A stretch of DNA of 64,000 nt from Pseudomonas typographi (GCF_014694385.1 NZ_JAAOCA010000004.1:163061-227060); one strand, 5' to 3'. Shown: positions 16,526 through 29,380, counted from the stretch's first letter. The notes: generated by a model from the sequence alone, not told the origin. Translations and numbers: made by a program.

Positions 16526-19349
16526 AGTGGCGCACCTCACCCGCTCCGCTGATGTTGCTGGCGCAGCGGCCGCAGATTTCCGAGTGTTCCGGGTTCACCC
16601 CCACGTCCTGGCAAAAATGCCAGCAGCGGGCGCACTTGGTGCCGTCGGCCTTCGCCACGTGCAGCTTGAGCCCACCCAGCTCGGTGGCCACGGCATCGGC
16701 CGGGGCCTGGGCGAAGGGTGCCAGCGTGGCCTTGGAGGTGATCAGCACAAAGCGCAGTTCGTCGCCCAATTTGGCCAGGTCCGCGCTCAGGGTATCATCC
16801 GCGTACAGCGTGACCTGCGCCTGCAGGTTGCCACCGATCACCTTGGCCGCGCGCTGGTTTTCGAGCTCTTTGTTCACCGCCCCCTTGACCGCCATCACGC
16901 CAGCCCAATAGGAACGGCCCAGTTCAACGCCTTGCGGTAATACGGCCAAGCCTTCGTACCAGGTATTGAGCATCACCGATTCGTTGCGCTCGCCCGGCAG
17001 GTATTGCCAGATCTCGTCGGCGGTGAACGCCAGGATCGGCGCGATCCAGCGCACCAGCGCCTCGGCGATGTGGTACAGCGCCGTTTGGCACGAGCGGCGG
17101 GCGACGCTATTGGCGGCGGTGGTGTATTGGCGGTCCTTGATGATGTCGAGGTAGAACCCGCCCAACTCCTGGACACAGAAGTTATGCACCTTAGAGTAGA
17201 CGTTCCAGAAGCGGTACTCGCTGTAGTGCTCCTGCAACTCACGCTGCAGTAGCAGGGCGCGGTCCACGGCCCAGCGGTCGAGCGCCAGCATGTCTTCGCT
17301 GGCCAGCAGGTGCTGGGCGGGGTCGAAGCCCTTGAGGTTCGAGAGCAAAAAGCGCGCGGTGTTACGGATGCGCCGGTAGGCGTCGGCGCTGCGCTGCAGA
17401 ATTTGGTCCGACACCGCCATCTCGCCGGAATAATCGGTAGAGGCGATCCATAGCCGCAGGATGTCGGCGCCCAATGTGTCGTTGACTTTCTGCGGCGCGA
17501 TCACGTTGCCCAGAGACTTGGACATCTTGCGGCCGTTCTCGTCCACGGTGAAGCCGTGGGTCAGCAGCGCACGATAAGGGGCATGGCCATCGATGGCGCA
17601 GCCGGTCAGCAAGGAGGAATGGAACCAACCACGGTGCTGGTCGGAGCCTTCCAGGTAAAGGTCCGCACGCGGGCCCACGGCGTGGCCCAATGGGTGCGAG
17701 CCGCGCAACACGTGCCAATGGGTGGTGCCGGAATCGAACCACACGTCCAAGGTGTCGGCGATCTTGTCGTACTGGGCGGCTTCATCGCCCAGCAGCTCGG
17801 CGGCGTCGAGCTTGAACCAGGCTTCGATGCCCGCTTGCTCCACACGTTGGGCCACCTGCTCCATCAGCTCGACGGTGCGCGGATGCAGCTCGCCGGTTTG
17901 CTTGTGCAGGAAGAACGGGATCGGTACCCCCCAGTTGCGCTGGCGCGAAATGCACCAGTCGGGGCGCCCGGCAATCATCGAGTGCAGGCGTGCCTTGCCC
18001 CAGTCGGGTACGAACGCGGTCTGTTCGATGGCGGCCAACGAGCGCTGGCGCAGGGTTGCACCTGCCACCGGTGGTGTGTCCATGCCCACGAACCATTGTG
18101 CGGTGGCGCGGTAGATCAGCGGCGTTTTGTGGCGCCAGCAGTGCATGTAGCTGTGGGTGATGGTTTCGGTGTGCATCAGCGCATCGACTTCGCGCAGCTT
18201 CTCGACGATCGCCGGGCTTGCCTTCCAGATGAACTGGCCACCGAAGAACTCAAGGTTATCGACATACACGCCGTTGCTTTGCACCGGGGTGAGAATGTCG
18301 TCGTTGCTCATGCCATAGCGCTTGCAGGTGACGAAGTCGTCCTCCCCGTAGGCCGGTGCGGAGTGCACGACACCGGTGCCGGCGCCCAGCTCTACGTAGT
18401 CGGCCAAGTACACCGGCGACAGGCGCGAGTAGAACGGGTGGCGAAATGCAAGGTTCTCCAGCGCCGCGCCCAGCGCCGTGGCGATCACCTGGCCTTCGCG
18501 GCCGTAGCGTTTCAGGCAGCTTTCGACCAGTTCCTCGGCCAGCACCAGCAGGCGGTCGCCCACATCCACCAGCGCATAGGTGAATTCCGGGTGCACGTTC
18601 AGGGCCTGGTTGGCAGGGATCGTCCACGGGGTGGTGGTCCAGATCACGATACCGGCGGGCTTCTCCAGCCCCTGCAGGTTGAAGGCGCGGGCCAGGGCCG
18701 CCGGGTCGGCAACCGGGAACGCCACATCGATGGTGGTGGATTTTTTGTCGGCATATTCCACTTCGGCCTCGGCCAGCGCCGAACCGCAATCGAAGCACCA
18801 GTTCACCGGTTTCAAACCCTTGAACACGAAACCGCCGCGGACCATCTCGGCCAACGCGCGGATCTCACCGGCCTCGTTGGCGAAGTCCATGGTTTTGTAG
18901 GGGTTGCCCCAGTCGCCAAGCACGCCCAGGCGGATGAACCCGGCCTTTTGCTCTTCGATCTGCTCGCCGGCGTAGGCGCGGCACAGTTCGCGGGTTTTAT
19001 CGGCCGGCAAGCCCTTGCCGTGGGTCACCTCCACCTTGTGCTCGATCGGCAGGCCGTGGCAGTCCCAACCCGGCACATAGGGGGCGTCGAAGCCTGCCAG
19101 GGTTTTGGAGCGCACGACCATGTCCTTGAGGATCTTATTGACCGCATGACCGAGGTGAATGCTGCCGTTGGCGTAGGGCGGGCCGTCGTGCAGCAGGAAG
19201 GTGGGCCGGCCCTGGCCGATTTCACGCAGCTTCTGGTACAGGCCAATGCTGTCCCAGCGCTGGAGGGTCTGCGGCTCGCGCTGTGGCAAGCCGGCCTTCA
19301 TCGGGAAGTCGGTGTCCGGAAGGTTAAGCGTGGCTTTGTAGTCGGTCAT
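16518..19349 (-). CDS. ileS: Isoleucyl-tRNA synthetase
   Basis: Class Ia aminoacyl-tRNA synthetase charging tRNA-Ile. The 943-residue protein carries the HIGH-type motif as HLGH, the editing domain, the KMSKS loop (RKMSKSLGN) and a C-terminal zinc-binding module (CARCWHFC ... CGRC). The ATG at 19349 overlaps the ribF stop as ATGA and starts the conserved [11 protein letters not shown]. The longer start at 19376 lies inside ribF and is disfavoured. Confidence 0.97.
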   Translation of the reverse strand: MTDYKATLNLPDTDFPMKAGLPQREPQTLQRWDSIGLYQKLREIGQGRPTFLLHDGPPYANGSIHLGHAVNKILKDMVVRSKTLAGFDAPYVPGWDCHGLPIEHKVEVTHGKGLPADKTRELCRAYAGEQIEEQKAGFIRLGVLGDWGNPYKTMDFANEAGEIRALAEMVRGGFVFKGLKPVNWCFDCGSALAEAEVEYADKKSTTIDVAFPVADPAALARAFNLQGLEKPAGIVIWTTTPWTIPANQALNVHPEFTYALVDVGDRLLVLAEELVESCLKRYGREGQVIATALGAALENLAFRHPFYSRLSPVYLADYVELGAGTGVVHSAPAYGEDDFVTCKRYGMSNDDILTPVQSNGVYVDNLEFFGGQFIWKASPAIVEKLREVDALMHTETITHSYMHCWRHKTPLIYRATAQWFVGMDTPPVAGATLRQRSLAAIEQTAFVPDWGKARLHSMIAGRPDWCISRQRNWGVPIPFFLHKQTGELHPRTVELMEQVAQRVEQAGIEAWFKLDAAELLGDEAAQYDKIADTLDVWFDSGTTHWHVLRGSHPLGHAVGPRADLYLEGSDQHRGWFHSSLLTGCAIDGHAPYRALLTHGFTVDENGRKMSKSLGNVIAPQKVNDTLGADILRLWIASTDYSGEMAVSDQILQRSADAYRRIRNTARFLLSNLKGFDPAQHLLASEDMLALDRWAVDRALLLQRELQEHYSEYRFWNVYSKVHNFCVQELGGFYLDIIKDRQYTTAANSVARRSCQTALYHIAEALVRWIAPILAFTADEIWQYLPGERNESVMLNTWYEGLAVLPQGVELGRSYWAGVMAVKGAVNKELENQRAAKVIGGNLQAQVTLYADDTLSADLAKLGDELRFVLITSKATLAPFAQAPADAVATELGGLKLHVAKADGTKCARCWHFCQDVGVNPEHSEICGRCASNISGAGEVRHYA

Positions 19350-20290
19350 TTCAGGCTCTTCGAATGGGCTTGCCAAAAGGCTTGGGCGGCGGCGACGTCC
19401 GCATCGATCGCCGACTTCAGCGCCTCCAACGAGGCAAAACGCTGCTCATCGCGCAGCTTATGGTGGAACTGTACCGCCAGGCGCTGGCCGTAAAGGTCGC
19501 CCCGAAAACCCAGTAAATGGACCTCCAGGTGCGGCCGGCCGTCGCCCGCGACGGTGGGGCGCACGCCGATATTGGCAGCGCCAGGGTAGCGAACACCGTT
19601 CACCTTGGTGCTGACCAGGTACACACCGGCCAACGGCACACGGCGCCGCTTGAGCTGCACGTTGGCGGTAGGCCAGCCAAGCTGGCGGGCCAGCTTTTGC
19701 CCGTGCAATACACGCCCGGCAATCAGGAACGGGCGCCCTAGCAACTGTTCGGCCAGGGCGAAATCGGCCACGGCCAACGCATTGCGCACCTGGGTGCTGC
19801 TAACCCGAACACCGCCCTGCTCCACCGTTGGCGCCGCCTCGACGGTAAAGCCCAGGCGCACGCCAGCCCCCGTGAGAAAAGCGAAGTCGCCCAAGCGGTC
19901 ACAACCGAAACGAAAGTCATCGCCCACTTCCAGGTGCCGCACGCCAAGCCCGGCGACCAGGATGGTGTCGACGAACTCGGCGGCACTGAGCCGGCTCAAG
20001 CGCTGGTTGAACGGCAAGCACAACACCCGGTCGATGCCCTCGGCGCGCAGCAGCTCGATTTTGTCGCGCAAGCGTGCCAGGCGCGCCGGGGCGGTGTCGG
20101 GGGCGAAGTATTCCCTTGGCTGCGGCTCGAACAGTATCACGCAACTGGGCACCCCCAACTCGTACGCACGCTCACGCAACCGTGCCAGGATCGCCTGGTG
20201 GCCACGGTGCACGCCATCGAAGTTGCCAATGGTGGCAACGCAGCCCCGATGCTGGGGGTGCAGGTTGTGAAGGCCTCGAACCAGCTGCAT
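19346..20290 (-). CDS. ribF: Bifunctional riboflavin kinase / FAD synthetase
   Basis: Makes FMN and FAD from riboflavin. The N-terminal adenylyltransferase domain has [12 protein letters not shown], and the C-terminal kinase domain has GWPTANVQL and NIGVRPTV. It has 314 residues from the ATG at 20290 ([10 protein letters not shown]). A more upstream in-frame ATG at 20329 adds a leader not expected in the family. First gene of the leftward ribF-ileS-lspA-fkpB-ispH series, 109 bases from the murJ end. Confidence 0.95.
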   Translation of the reverse strand: MQLVRGLHNLHPQHRGCVATIGNFDGVHRGHQAILARLRERAYELGVPSCVILFEPQPREYFAPDTAPARLARLRDKIELLRAEGIDRVLCLPFNQRLSRLSAAEFVDTILVAGLGVRHLEVGDDFRFGCDRLGDFAFLTGAGVRLGFTVEAAPTVEQGGVRVSSTQVRNALAVADFALAEQLLGRPFLIAGRVLHGQKLARQLGWPTANVQLKRRRVPLAGVYLVSTKVNGVRYPGAANIGVRPTVAGDGRPHLEVHLLGFRGDLYGQRLAVQFHHKLRDEQRFASLEALKSAIDADVAAAQAFWQAHSKSLK

Positions 20291-20399
20291 AACGCGCTTC
20301 TTGCTCATAAAGTGGGCGATTATAACCACACCGGAGGTCGCAGGACAGGCAAGTACGCCCCCGGCAGGCGGTTAGCGGATAAAAGTACGCCACGGCGTT

Positions 20400-21938
20400 T
20401 CAATGCAAGCCACGGCGGGCAAAATCCTTGAGGCGAAAACCCAGCCCAAGCAATACACTGAAATACACCGCCACCCCCACGGCCACCAACACCGCCAAGC
20501 GCAGCAAACGCTCAAGCATACCCCCCGCCCCCCAAGCCGGCATCCACAACATGACCCCATACAACGCAGCCGCCATCGCCAGCACCGCGAGCAACAGCTT
20601 GCCCAGGAACGGCGCCCATCCCGGCTGGGGCTGAAACAAACCTTGGCGGCGCAACTGCCAATACAGCATCGCCGCATTGAGTGTGGCGCCGCCGCTGATT
20701 GCCAGGGCCAGGCCCGCGTGCTTGAGCGGTACGATGAACGCCAGGTTGAGCAACTGGGTCACCACCAGCGTGAAGATGGCGATCTTCACCGGTGTGCGAA
20801 CGTTCTGCTGGGCATAGAACCCAGGCGCGAGCACTTTGATCAAGATGATCCCGAGCAGGCCCACGGCGTAGGCCACCAATGCACGCTGGGTCATGGCGGC
20901 ATCGAACGCATCGAACTTGCCGTATTGGAACAGCGACACGGTCAGGGGCTCGGCCAGCAGCGCCAGGGCCACCGAGCACGGCAGTACCAGCACGAAGCAC
21001 AGGCGCAGGCCCCAGTCGAGAATGCGCGAATACTCGTCGCGGTCTTTGTTGGCGTAGGTTTTGGCCAGGGTCGGCAGCAAAATGGTACCCAGCGCCACGC
21101 CCAACACGCCCGACGGCAACTCCATGAGCCGGTCGGCGTAATACATCCACGACACCGAGCCGGCCGCCAGAAACGAGGCGAAAATGGTGTTGATGATCAG
21201 CGATACCTGGCTTACCGACACCCCGAGGATCGCCGGCAGCATCTTGCGCATCACCCGCCGCGTGCCACTGTGCCGCCAGGCGATGCGCGGCAGCACCAGC
21301 ATGCCGATCTTCTTCAGGTGCGGCAGTTGGTAGAGTATCTGTAGTACCCCACCCGCCAGCACCCCCCAGGCCAGCACCATCACCGGCGGGTCGAAATACG
21401 GGGTGAGAAACAACGCAAAGCCGATTTGGCTGACATTAAGCAAGGTGGGCGTGAACGCCGGCACCGAGAACCGGTTCCAGGTATTGAGCACAGCCCCCGC
21501 CAGCGACGACAGTGAGATCAGCAATATATAAGGAAAGGTCACACGCAACAGCGCGCTGGTGAGCTGGAATTTCTCGGGGGTGTTGGCAAAACCCGGCGCC
21601 GTGAGCCAGATCACCCAGGGCGCGGCCAACACCCCCAGTACCGTGACCAGCGCCAGGGCCAGGGTGAGCATGCCCGCCACATAGGCCACGAAGGTCCGGG
21701 TCGCCTCCTCACCCTGTTGGTGCTTGTATTCGGCCAGGATGGGCACGAACGCTTGGGAAAACGCCCCCTCGGCGAAAATGCGCCGCAGCAGGTTAGGCAA
21801 CTTGAAAGCGATGAAGAACGCGTCGCTGGCCATGCCGGCACCGAAGATCCGTGCAATCAGGGTATCGCGCACGAAACCTAGTACCCGCGAAATCATGGTG
21901 ATCGAACTGACAGCGGCCAAGGATTTGAGCAAATTCAT
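20400..21938 (-). CDS. murJ: Lipid II flippase MurJ
   Basis: Polytopic inner-membrane protein that flips lipid II for peptidoglycan synthesis. It has 512 residues from the ATG at 21938 ([15 protein letters not shown]), with the conserved [33 protein letters not shown] and about 14 hydrophobic segments. The open frame continues 73 codons upstream to 22157, but that part is not homologous to MurJ and overlaps the divergent rpsT region. It sits next to rpsT, as is standard in Pseudomonas. Confidence 0.95.
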   Translation of the reverse strand: MNLLKSLAAVSSITMISRVLGFVRDTLIARIFGAGMASDAFFIAFKLPNLLRRIFAEGAFSQAFVPILAEYKHQQGEEATRTFVAYVAGMLTLALALVTVLGVLAAPWVIWLTAPGFANTPEKFQLTSALLRVTFPYILLISLSSLAGAVLNTWNRFSVPAFTPTLLNVSQIGFALFLTPYFDPPVMVLAWGVLAGGVLQILYQLPHLKKIGMLVLPRIAWRHSGTRRVMRKMLPAILGVSVSQVSLIINTIFASFLAAGSVSWMYYADRLMELPSGVLGVALGTILLPTLAKTYANKDRDEYSRILDWGLRLCFVLVLPCSVALALLAEPLTVSLFQYGKFDAFDAAMTQRALVAYAVGLLGIILIKVLAPGFYAQQNVRTPVKIAIFTLVVTQLLNLAFIVPLKHAGLALAISGGATLNAAMLYWQLRRQGLFQPQPGWAPFLGKLLLAVLAMAAALYGVMLWMPAWGAGGMLERLLRLAVLVAVGVAVYFSVLLGLGFRLKDFARRGLH

Positions 21939-22043
21939 GTAGGCTTGCGCGCCGGGGGAAAAGCCCGTGAGTGTAACCCGCCACGCCCGGAAAGAAAGCC
22001 GCTTTCGCCCACGTAACCATTTAGCGGAACCCGCCCTTCGCCC

Positions 22044-22072
22044 TTGACATCGGGGCGCGGCATCGGCATGAT
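22044..22072 (+). promoter_or_regulatory. Predicted sigma-70 promoter of rpsT
   Basis: TTGACA (22044-22049), a 17-base spacer, then CATGAT (22067-22072). The -35 is a perfect consensus and the -10 matches 4 of 6. It lies about 50 bases upstream of the rpsT start. Confidence 0.6.
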
Positions 22073-22123
22073 TCGCGGCCTTATTTGTTTGCTTAACACT
22101 AAGTCTTTCCAAGGAGCTCGACG

Positions 22124-22393
22124 GTGGCCAACTCACCTTCCGCCAAAAAACGTGCAAAACAGGCTGAGAAGCGTCGCAGCCACAACGCCAGCCTGCGGTC
22201 CATGGTCCGCACCTACATCAAGAATGTAGTCAAGGCCATCGCCACCAAAGACGCCGACAAAGCCCAGACCGCCTACACCCTGGCTGTGCCCGTCATCGAC
22301 CGCATGGCCGATAAAGGCATCATCCACAAGAACAAGGCCGCTCGCCACAAGAGCCGCCTGAACGCCCACGTCAAGGCGCTCAAAGCGGCTTGA
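22124..22393 (+). CDS. rpsT: 30S ribosomal protein S20
   Basis: Small basic protein of the 30S subunit, 89 residues, starting [17 protein letters not shown] after the initiator. It uses a GTG start at 22124 with AAGGAG seven bases upstream; rare start codons are common in rpsT. Monocistronic: its own promoter upstream and a strong terminator directly after. Confidence 0.97.
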   Translation: MANSPSAKKRAKQAEKRRSHNASLRSMVRTYIKNVVKAIATKDADKAQTAYTLAVPVIDRMADKGIIHKNKAARHKSRLNAHVKALKAA

Positions 22394-22408
22394 TCGGCGT
22401 GCTGTTCT

Positions 22409-22441
22409 AAAAAAACCGGCCTGATGATGGCCGGTTTTTTT
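22409..22441 (+). terminator. Rho-independent terminator after rpsT
   Basis: Symmetrical stem AAAAAACCGGCC / GGCCGGTTTTTT around a 7-base loop TGATGAT, so it could also act on leftward transcripts. Confidence 0.9.
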
Positions 22442-22548
22442 ATTTCATCTTGTGCGGGGCCGGCCCACCACACTCCCATGAACATCCGGATCAAGGCATC
22501 AACTGATGCGGCCCGGCTGGGATGTCGCTTCGTCGACGTCGGCCATCG

Positions 22549-23172
22549 TTATCGGGTGATGATCGTGAATTCTTTGCCCCGGCCTTCATTGATGGGAATC
22601 GGCTGCGAAAGATAGCCGTTCGCTGGGTTGCGAACATAGGCCAGGTATTCGTTCTCGTGATCGAAGGCGTTTTCCGCCAGGATCGGCGTGCCGGTCTTTA
22701 AATGCGGTTCGAGCAGCTTGAGCACGGGAAGATAAAGGCTGAATGCACCGTCCAGCAGGACGAAGTCGATCTGGCCGCCAACCTCAAGCAGCGTTTCGCG
22801 CGCGTCCCCCACTCGGATTTCAACCAGATCGGTAAGCCCGGCAGCTTCCAGATTGGCGCGCGCTCGGGCTGCCTTGCCGGGTTCCAGCTCAGTACCAATC
22901 AGATGCCCGCCACCCTTGTCGCGCAGCGCGGCGGCGAGATGGAGGGTTGAAACCCCCATCGACGTGCCGAATTCGACAATGCGCGTCGCCCCGCGGGCGC
23001 ATGCGCACTGGTAAAGGAAGCGGCCGTAAGCTGGCGTGACGTTGAGGAAATTTTCCGCGTAGCCCCGGTAGACGCCCTGCAGGTCGCGCTTTTCAGCCGC
23101 CATCAGGTCGGCGATGGTGCTGGCGAAGACATGTTCCGCCTGCTCGCCATGGTCGGCCTCGAACTGATCCAT
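22549..23172 (-). CDS. Class I SAM-dependent methyltransferase (O-methyltransferase-like)
   Basis: A 207-residue Rossmann-fold methyltransferase. Motif I is VEFGTSMGVSTLHLA, the acidic loop IGTELEP, the post-II region VGDARETL, and motif IV DFVLLDGA. The substrate is not evident; the family resembles small-molecule O-methyltransferases. It is divergent from a frameshifted AraC-family regulator 229 bases away, which would be its natural controller. The pair interrupts the core order rpsT-creA-proB, which suggests acquisition. The ATG at 23172 has AAGGGG upstream. Confidence 0.8.
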   Translation of the reverse strand: MDQFEADHGEQAEHVFASTIADLMAAEKRDLQGVYRGYAENFLNVTPAYGRFLYQCACARGATRIVEFGTSMGVSTLHLAAALRDKGGGHLIGTELEPGKAARARANLEAAGLTDLVEIRVGDARETLLEVGGQIDFVLLDGAFSLYLPVLKLLEPHLKTGTPILAENAFDHENEYLAYVRNPANGYLSQPIPINEGRGKEFTIITR

Positions 23173-23401
23173 TAGCCCCTTGTCAGCCTGATCTGCTTAC
23201 TGGAAAAGTTGCTGCAAGGTTTGCGCAACGGGCCCGGTACTCAGTGAATCCATGGTTTTTGCTCCAATGCCGATGGCCGGGAGGTTTTCATCGGCCTTGC
23301 TACGATAGTAGGGAGCGGTCCCTTTGGCAGCATTGGGAAACCATGCCAATATATTCGTAATTCCTGCCAATCCACAGCGCGTTCGCTGCCGGCCAAATGC
23401 T

Positions 23402-24228
23402 ATGCCCGTCCTGACCGATCTCACTGATCCCGCCGATTGGGCCGATCCCGATGCCGTGCCGCGCCCGGTAGTGACCTTCGGGGCCTGCGGCATTGACGCA
23501 ACCTCGACGCCGATGGGCTGGACCAGCTGGAGAAGGATTTCCACCGCCATCGTAAGGGGCAACTGATGCTGTTGCTTCGCGGCGTGCTGAGCTGTGAGGT
23601 TGAAGGTAGCCTGTGGATCGTGCCTGCGCAGAGTGCGTTGTGGGTGCCGGGCGATGTCCTGCACAAGGTCAAGGCCGCCGGCATGATCGAGGTCTACGTG
23701 GCCTTCATCGATTCGGCTGTCGCGTCGGAACTTCCTTTAAGGTGCTGCGCGGTCTCGACCACGCCGTTGTTACGCGAATTAGTGATCCGTTCCGCGCAGC
23801 TTCCATTGCTCTATCCAGAAGCCGGCGCCGAATCGCATTTGGTCACGCTCCTTCTGGATGAGCTCGCAGTCGCCACCATCGGGACGCTGCATCTCCCCAT
23901 GCCGGCTGATGGTCGGCTTCGCAAGATCGTGGAGGCGATCATCGACAAGCCGGATGACCGAGGCACCGTGCAAACCTGGGCGCGACGCGTGGGGCTAAGC
24001 GAGCGCACCCTGGCGCGCCTGCTGGCGCAGCAAACCGGCATGAGCTTCGGCCGCTGGCGGCAGCAGCTCCACCTGATGCTTGCCGTAGAGTGGCTGAGCA
24101 CGGGTGCCTCAGTGCAGCGGGTCGCTGACAATCTTGGCTACGAAAGCGCGGGCAGTTTCGTCACAATGTTTCGCAAGGCGCTTGGCACGTCGCCCCATCG
24201 TTATATAGCGCAAAGGCAACAGGCCTGA
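23402..24228 (+). pseudogene. AraC-family regulator split by a frameshift
   Basis: The first frame starts MPVLTDLTDPADWADPDAVP at 23402 and runs to about 23515. The sense reading then continues in another frame as LDQLEKDFHRHRKGQL and joins the second open frame (220 codons from an ATG at 23566 to 24228). The second part holds the rest of the cupin sensor domain (MLLLRGVLSCEVEGSLWIVP) and a complete C-terminal AraC helix-turn-helix pair (TWARRVGLSERTLARLLAQQ; VADNLGYESAGSFVTMFRKA). One base appears to be missing near 23513-23518. The DNA-binding half could still be made from 23566. A sequencing error cannot be excluded. Confidence 0.75.
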
Positions 24229-24409
24229 TGTTGCCCACGCAGTTCGACACGTGCCCGATCCGTAGGGGCCTGTTACGCTCCTACCGAAATGGAGACAACC
24301 GATCCGTTCAGGTGCCCGAACGGCCGACTCTACAGGATCAAGGTCGAAGTCGGTGTGCTTCCCAAAAGCCGGCGACCATGCACGCCTAATGCGCCACGTA
24401 GCACGCTGG

Positions 24410-24877
24410 CTAACGCACCGGCACCGCGGCATCGGCCCACGGCAAAATCGGAATCGCCGTGACCGCATTCTGCGGGCTACCCTCGATCAACCGGTCGCTG
24501 TACACCAGGTACACCAGCGTGTTGCGCTTGCGATCGAAAAAGCGCACCACCTGCATGGTCTTGAACACCAGCGAGGTACGCTCCTTGAACACCACCTCGC
24601 CGTCTTCCAGTGGCGTGGCAAAGCGTATCGCCCCCACTTGCCGGCAGGCGATCGACGCCTCGGCGCGGTCTTCGGCAAGGCCCAAGCCGCCCTTCACGCC
24701 GCCGGTTTTGGCGCGCGAGAGGTAACAGGTGACCCCCTCTACCTTCGGGTCATCGAAGGCTTCGACCACGATCTTGTCGTTCGGCCCCACGAACTTGAAC
24801 ACAGTCGACACCTCGCCCACCTGTTCGGCCCGCGCCCACAAGGGCAGCAAGCACAGCAGCCACAACGCGCGCCTCAT
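24410..24877 (-). CDS. creA: CreA family periplasmic protein
   Basis: The 155-residue protein has a cleavable signal peptide ([17 protein letters not shown]) and the CreA/DUF1293 signature [21 protein letters not shown], with two cysteines ([10 protein letters not shown] and SIACRQVG). The function is not established. Its ATG overlaps the proB stop as ATGA, so it is translated from the proB transcript, an arrangement I regard as normal for Pseudomonas. Confidence 0.88.
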   Translation of the reverse strand: MRRALWLLCLLPLWARAEQVGEVSTVFKFVGPNDKIVVEAFDDPKVEGVTCYLSRAKTGGVKGGLGLAEDRAEASIACRQVGAIRFATPLEDGEVVFKERTSLVFKTMQVVRFFDRKRNTLVYLVYSDRLIEGSPQNAVTAIPILPWADAAVPVR

Positions 24878-25992
24878 ACCAACACCAGGTTATCGCGGTG
24901 CACCAGCTCTGGTTCGGCCATGTAACCCAGCGCCCGATCGATCGCATCGGAGGGCAAGCCGATAATCTTTTGTGCCTCGACCGCGCTGTAGTTGCTCAAA
25001 CCGCGGGCCACCTCGCGCCCATCCGGCGCCAGGCACACCACCATCTCGCCACGGCGAAAGCCGCCCTGTACAGCCTTGACGCCCACCGGCAGCAGGCTTT
25101 TGTGCCCTTCGAGCAAGGCCTGTACGGCGCCTGCATCAAGGGTAAGCGACCCTCGGGTTTGCAGGTGGCCAGCCAGCCATTGCTTGCGCGCGGCGACCAT
25201 GCCGCGCTCCGGCGACAACAGCGTGCCGATACGCTCACCCGCCTTGAGGCGGTCGAGCACCCGCTCGATGCGCCCCCCCACGATCAGCGTGTGTGCGCCA
25301 GAACGGGCCGCCAGGCGCGCGGCGCGCAGTTTGGTTTGCATGCCGCCGCGCCCCAAGGCACCGCCAGTGCCACCGGCTACCGCGTCCAGGCTGGGGTCGT
25401 CGGCACGGGCCTCGCTGATGAGGTGGGCATCGGGGTGCTTGCGCGGGTCGGCGTCGAACATGCCATCGCGGTCGGTGAGGATCACCAGCAGGTCGGCCTC
25501 TACCAGGTTGGCCACCAGCGCGGCCAAGGTGTCGTTGTCACCAAAGCGGATTTCGTCGGTTACGACCGTGTCATTCTCGTTGATGACCGGGACCACACCC
25601 AGCCCGACCAGGGTGCGCAGGGTGCTGCGCGCGTTGAGGTAACGTTTGCGGTCGGAGAGGTCGTCGTGGGTGAGCAGGATCTGCGCCGTGTGGCGGCCAT
25701 GCTGGCCGAAGCTTGACTCCCAAGCCTGCACCAAGCCCATTTGGCCGATCGCGGCGGCAGCTTGCAGCTCGTGCATCGCGCTGGGCCGGGTGCTCCAGCC
25801 CAGGCGGCTCATACCGGCCGCCACCGCACCAGACGAGACCAGCACCAGCTCTACGCCGGCCTGGTGCAAGGCCACCATTTGCTCGACCCAAACGCCCATT
25901 GCCGCACGGTCGAGCCCCTTACCGTCGGCCGTCAGCAGTGCGCTACCGATCTTCACGACCCAGCGCCGCGCGCTCGTCACCTTGCTCCGCAT
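24874..25992 (-). CDS. proB: Glutamate 5-kinase
   Basis: First enzyme of proline synthesis: phosphorylates glutamate to gamma-glutamyl phosphate. The N-terminal amino-acid kinase domain starts [11 protein letters not shown], with [15 protein letters not shown] and the ATP region [13 protein letters not shown]; a C-terminal PUA domain follows. It has 372 residues from the ATG at 25992 ([16 protein letters not shown]). Two ATGs just upstream, 25995 and 25998, are equally possible starts. It follows obgE after a terminator. Confidence 0.96.
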   Translation of the reverse strand: MRSKVTSARRWVVKIGSALLTADGKGLDRAAMGVWVEQMVALHQAGVELVLVSSGAVAAGMSRLGWSTRPSAMHELQAAAAIGQMGLVQAWESSFGQHGRHTAQILLTHDDLSDRKRYLNARSTLRTLVGLGVVPVINENDTVVTDEIRFGDNDTLAALVANLVEADLLVILTDRDGMFDADPRKHPDAHLISEARADDPSLDAVAGGTGGALGRGGMQTKLRAARLAARSGAHTLIVGGRIERVLDRLKAGERIGTLLSPERGMVAARKQWLAGHLQTRGSLTLDAGAVQALLEGHKSLLPVGVKAVQGGFRRGEMVVCLAPDGREVARGLSNYSAVEAQKIIGLPSDAIDRALGYMAEPELVHRDNLVLV

Positions 25993-26021
25993 CATCATCA
26001 ACCTGACCAAATCATGGAATC

Positions 26022-26049
26022 AAAAACGCCGCTCAAGAGAGCGGCGTTC
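26022..26049 (-). terminator. Rho-independent terminator after obgE
   Basis: On the minus strand: AACGCCGCTC, loop TCTT, GAGCGGCGTT, then a short T run. It lies 16 bases past the obgE stop and upstream of proB. Confidence 0.8.
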
Positions 26050-26065
26050 AGTGTACTGCAATGCT

Positions 26066-27289
<1,224 letters not shown>

Positions 27290-27432
27290 TCACGCCTCTC
27301 GCCGCCAGGGCGAGCGTTTGAGCTTAAAAGACATAAGGCTCTTGCAAAACTGAGCGCAGCGCCGCCATCCACCTTACTTAAGAACCCGCGCTAGCAGCCC
27401 AAGCAAACCTTTGCAAGAGACTCACCACAAAC

Positions 27433-27462
27433 AAAAAAGCCCCGTCGCGAGACAGGGCTTTT
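27433..27462 (-). terminator. Rho-independent terminator after rpmA
   Basis: On the minus strand: AAAAGCCCTGTC, loop TCGC, GACGGGGCTTTT plus more T, with one G:T pair. It lies 15 bases after the rpmA stop, separating rplU-rpmA from obgE. Confidence 0.85.
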
Positions 27463-27477
27463 GCAGCGAACGCGCGG

Positions 27478-27735
27478 TCAGGCCGCAACGACGCTCACGT
27501 AACGGCGGCTGAATTCGCCCTTGACTTCGAACTTGACGACACCCTCGATCTTGGCGAACAGAGTGTGGTCTTTGCCGATGCCAACACCGTAGCCGGCGTG
27601 GAACTGGGTGCCACGCTGGCGAACGATGATGTTGCCGGCCTTGATGACCTGGCCGCCGAACATTTTCACGCCAAGGCGTTTACTTTCGGAATCGCGACCG
27701 TTACGAGTACTACCACCCGCTTTTTTGTGTGCCAT
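27478..27735 (-). CDS. rpmA: 50S ribosomal protein L27
   Basis: An 85-residue L27 near the peptidyl-transferase centre, starting [22 protein letters not shown], with the conserved [13 protein letters not shown]. No N-terminal extension of the Firmicutes type is present. It follows rplU after 35 bases in the standard operon. Confidence 0.98.
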   Translation of the reverse strand: MAHKKAGGSTRNGRDSESKRLGVKMFGGQVIKAGNIIVRQRGTQFHAGYGVGIGKDHTLFAKIEGVVKFEVKGEFSRRYVSVVAA

Positions 27736-27770
27736 GAGTTCAATACTCCTGTTGGGGCTTCAGGCGCGAA

Positions 27771-28082
27771 TCAGGCCTGAATACCGGTGATTTTGATCTC
27801 GGTGAACCACTGGCGGTGGCCCATGCGCTTCATGTGGTGCTTGCGGCGACGGAACTTGATGATGCGCACTTTATCGTGACGGCCTTGCGACACGACTTCA
27901 GCGACCACCGTGGCCCCGGCGACCACAGGCGCGCCGATGTTCACGTCATCGCCATTGGCGACCAGCAGAACGCGATCGAAGGTCACGGATTCGCCAGTGG
28001 CGACTTCCAGTTTCTCGACCTTCAGGTATTCACCTTCGGCGACTTTATACTGTTTGCCACCGGTAACGATTACAGCGTACAT
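27771..28082 (-). CDS. rplU: 50S ribosomal protein L21
   Basis: A 103-residue L21 starting at the ATG at 28082 ([20 protein letters not shown]) and ending with the conserved [23 protein letters not shown]. The frame is open 80 codons further upstream but that stretch is not L21. It is divergent from ispB across a 263-base intergenic region, as in other gammaproteobacteria. Confidence 0.97.
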   Translation of the reverse strand: MYAVIVTGGKQYKVAEGEYLKVEKLEVATGESVTFDRVLLVANGDDVNIGAPVVAGATVVAEVVSQGRHDKVRIIKFRRRKHHMKRMGHRQWFTEIKITGIQA

Positions 28083-28284
28083 GGATGTTTCTCCGATAAT
28101 CCTGCTCACCCAGCGCTTTGGAATAGGTATGTTGGCTGGCATGGCTGCAACGGGCTGGAAACCCTTGTGCAATTGCGTAAGGCAGGTGATGCCCAGGAAG
28201 TTCAGGGTGCGCGATTGTACGCAACCCGGCCACCCTGCGCAAGGGTGTGGGACAAGCGGCACGCTCACCGCGCAGGCCCATGCC

Positions 28285-28313
28285 TTGACAGCCCCCCACG
28301 TGGCACCTAGCAT
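28285..28313 (+). promoter_or_regulatory. Predicted sigma-70 promoter of ispB
   Basis: Perfect -35 TTGACA (28285-28290), a 17-base spacer, and -10 TAGCAT (28308-28313), 32 bases before the ispB ATG. Confidence 0.6.
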
Positions 28314-28345
28314 GCCGCGCAACCCTATTGGAGCCTTTGTCGCTG

Positions 28346-29314
28346 ATGCAACCCCAAGCTTTCTACCGCGTGGTGGCGGCCGATTTTAGCGCCGTCGACG
28401 AGATCATCAAGCAGCAGCTCACCTCACGCGTACCGCTGGTGTCGAAAATCGGCGACTACATCACCTCGGCCGGCGGCAAGCGCTTGCGCCCGCTGCTGGT
28501 GCTGCTGTGCGGCAAGGCCCTGGGCCATTCCGGCGACGACCTGCGCCTGCTGGCCGCCATTATCGAGTTCCTGCACACCGCCACCTTGTTGCACGACGAC
28601 GTGGTCGACATGTCGGGTATGCGCCGTGGCCGCTCCACGGCCAATGCCAAGTGGGGCAACGCCCCCAGCGTGCTGGTCGGTGACTTCCTTTATTCACGCT
28701 CGTTCGAAATGATGGTGCAACTCGGCTCGATGCCGGTGATGCGCATCCTCTCGCACGCCACCCGGGTGATTGCCGAAGGCGAAGTGCTGCAACTGACCAA
28801 AGTGCGTGATGCCAGCACCACCGAAGCCACCTACATGGAAGTGATCCGCGGCAAAACCGCGATGCTCTTCGAGGCCTCCACCCACAGTGCCGCCGCGCTG
28901 GCAGGGGCCAGCGAACAGCAATGCGACGCCTTGCGCCAGTTCGGTGACCACCTGGGCGTGGCCTTCCAACTGGTCGACGACGTGCTCGATTACCGCGGCG
29001 ACGCCGAAGACCTGGGCAAGAACGTGGGCGACGACCTGGCCGAAGGCAAACCCACGCTGCCGCTGATTTACACCATGCGCGAAGGCACCGCCGAGCAAGC
29101 CGCGCTGGTGCGCCAGGCGGTCCAGAAAGGCGGCCTGGACGACCTCGAGCGAATCCGCGACGCCGTCGAGGCTTCCGGGGCGCTAGACTATACCGCCCAG
29201 CTGGCTCGCGACTATGCCGCCAAGGCTATTGCCTGCCTCAGCGTATTGCCCCGTGGCGAAGTGCGCGACGCGCTGGTGGAACTGAGCGAGTTCGCCGTCG
29301 CCCGCACCCACTGA
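28346..29314 (+). CDS. ispB: Octaprenyl/polyprenyl diphosphate synthase
   Basis: Builds the long isoprenoid side chain of ubiquinone. The 322-residue trans-prenyltransferase has both Asp-rich motifs: [15 protein letters not shown] (first) and [11 protein letters not shown] (second), plus [10 protein letters not shown]. The start is the ATG at 28346 ([10 protein letters not shown]). A TTG at 28328 would add six residues. It is transcribed away from rplU. Confidence 0.95.
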   Translation: MQPQAFYRVVAADFSAVDEIIKQQLTSRVPLVSKIGDYITSAGGKRLRPLLVLLCGKALGHSGDDLRLLAAIIEFLHTATLLHDDVVDMSGMRRGRSTANAKWGNAPSVLVGDFLYSRSFEMMVQLGSMPVMRILSHATRVIAEGEVLQLTKVRDASTTEATYMEVIRGKTAMLFEASTHSAAALAGASEQQCDALRQFGDHLGVAFQLVDDVLDYRGDAEDLGKNVGDDLAEGKPTLPLIYTMREGTAEQAALVRQAVQKGGLDDLERIRDAVEASGALDYTAQLARDYAAKAIACLSVLPRGEVRDALVELSEFAVARTH

Positions 29315-29332
29315 GGCACATTACGGTGCCGA

Positions 29333-29356
29333 TGCCGCGCCTTGGCGCGGCGTTTT
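29333..29356 (+). terminator. Terminator-like hairpin after ispB
   Basis: Stem GCCGCGCC / GGCGCGGC with a TT loop followed by GTTTTC, 19 bases past the ispB stop. Confidence 0.6.
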
Positions 29357-29380
29357 CATTTTACCGACCGAGATTGCCCC

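Noticed and set aside
23197..23684. Minus-strand frames of 155 and 87 codons between the methyltransferase and AraC genes
   Set aside because: They are antisense to the AraC coding region and lack a ribosome-binding site or recognisable domain.
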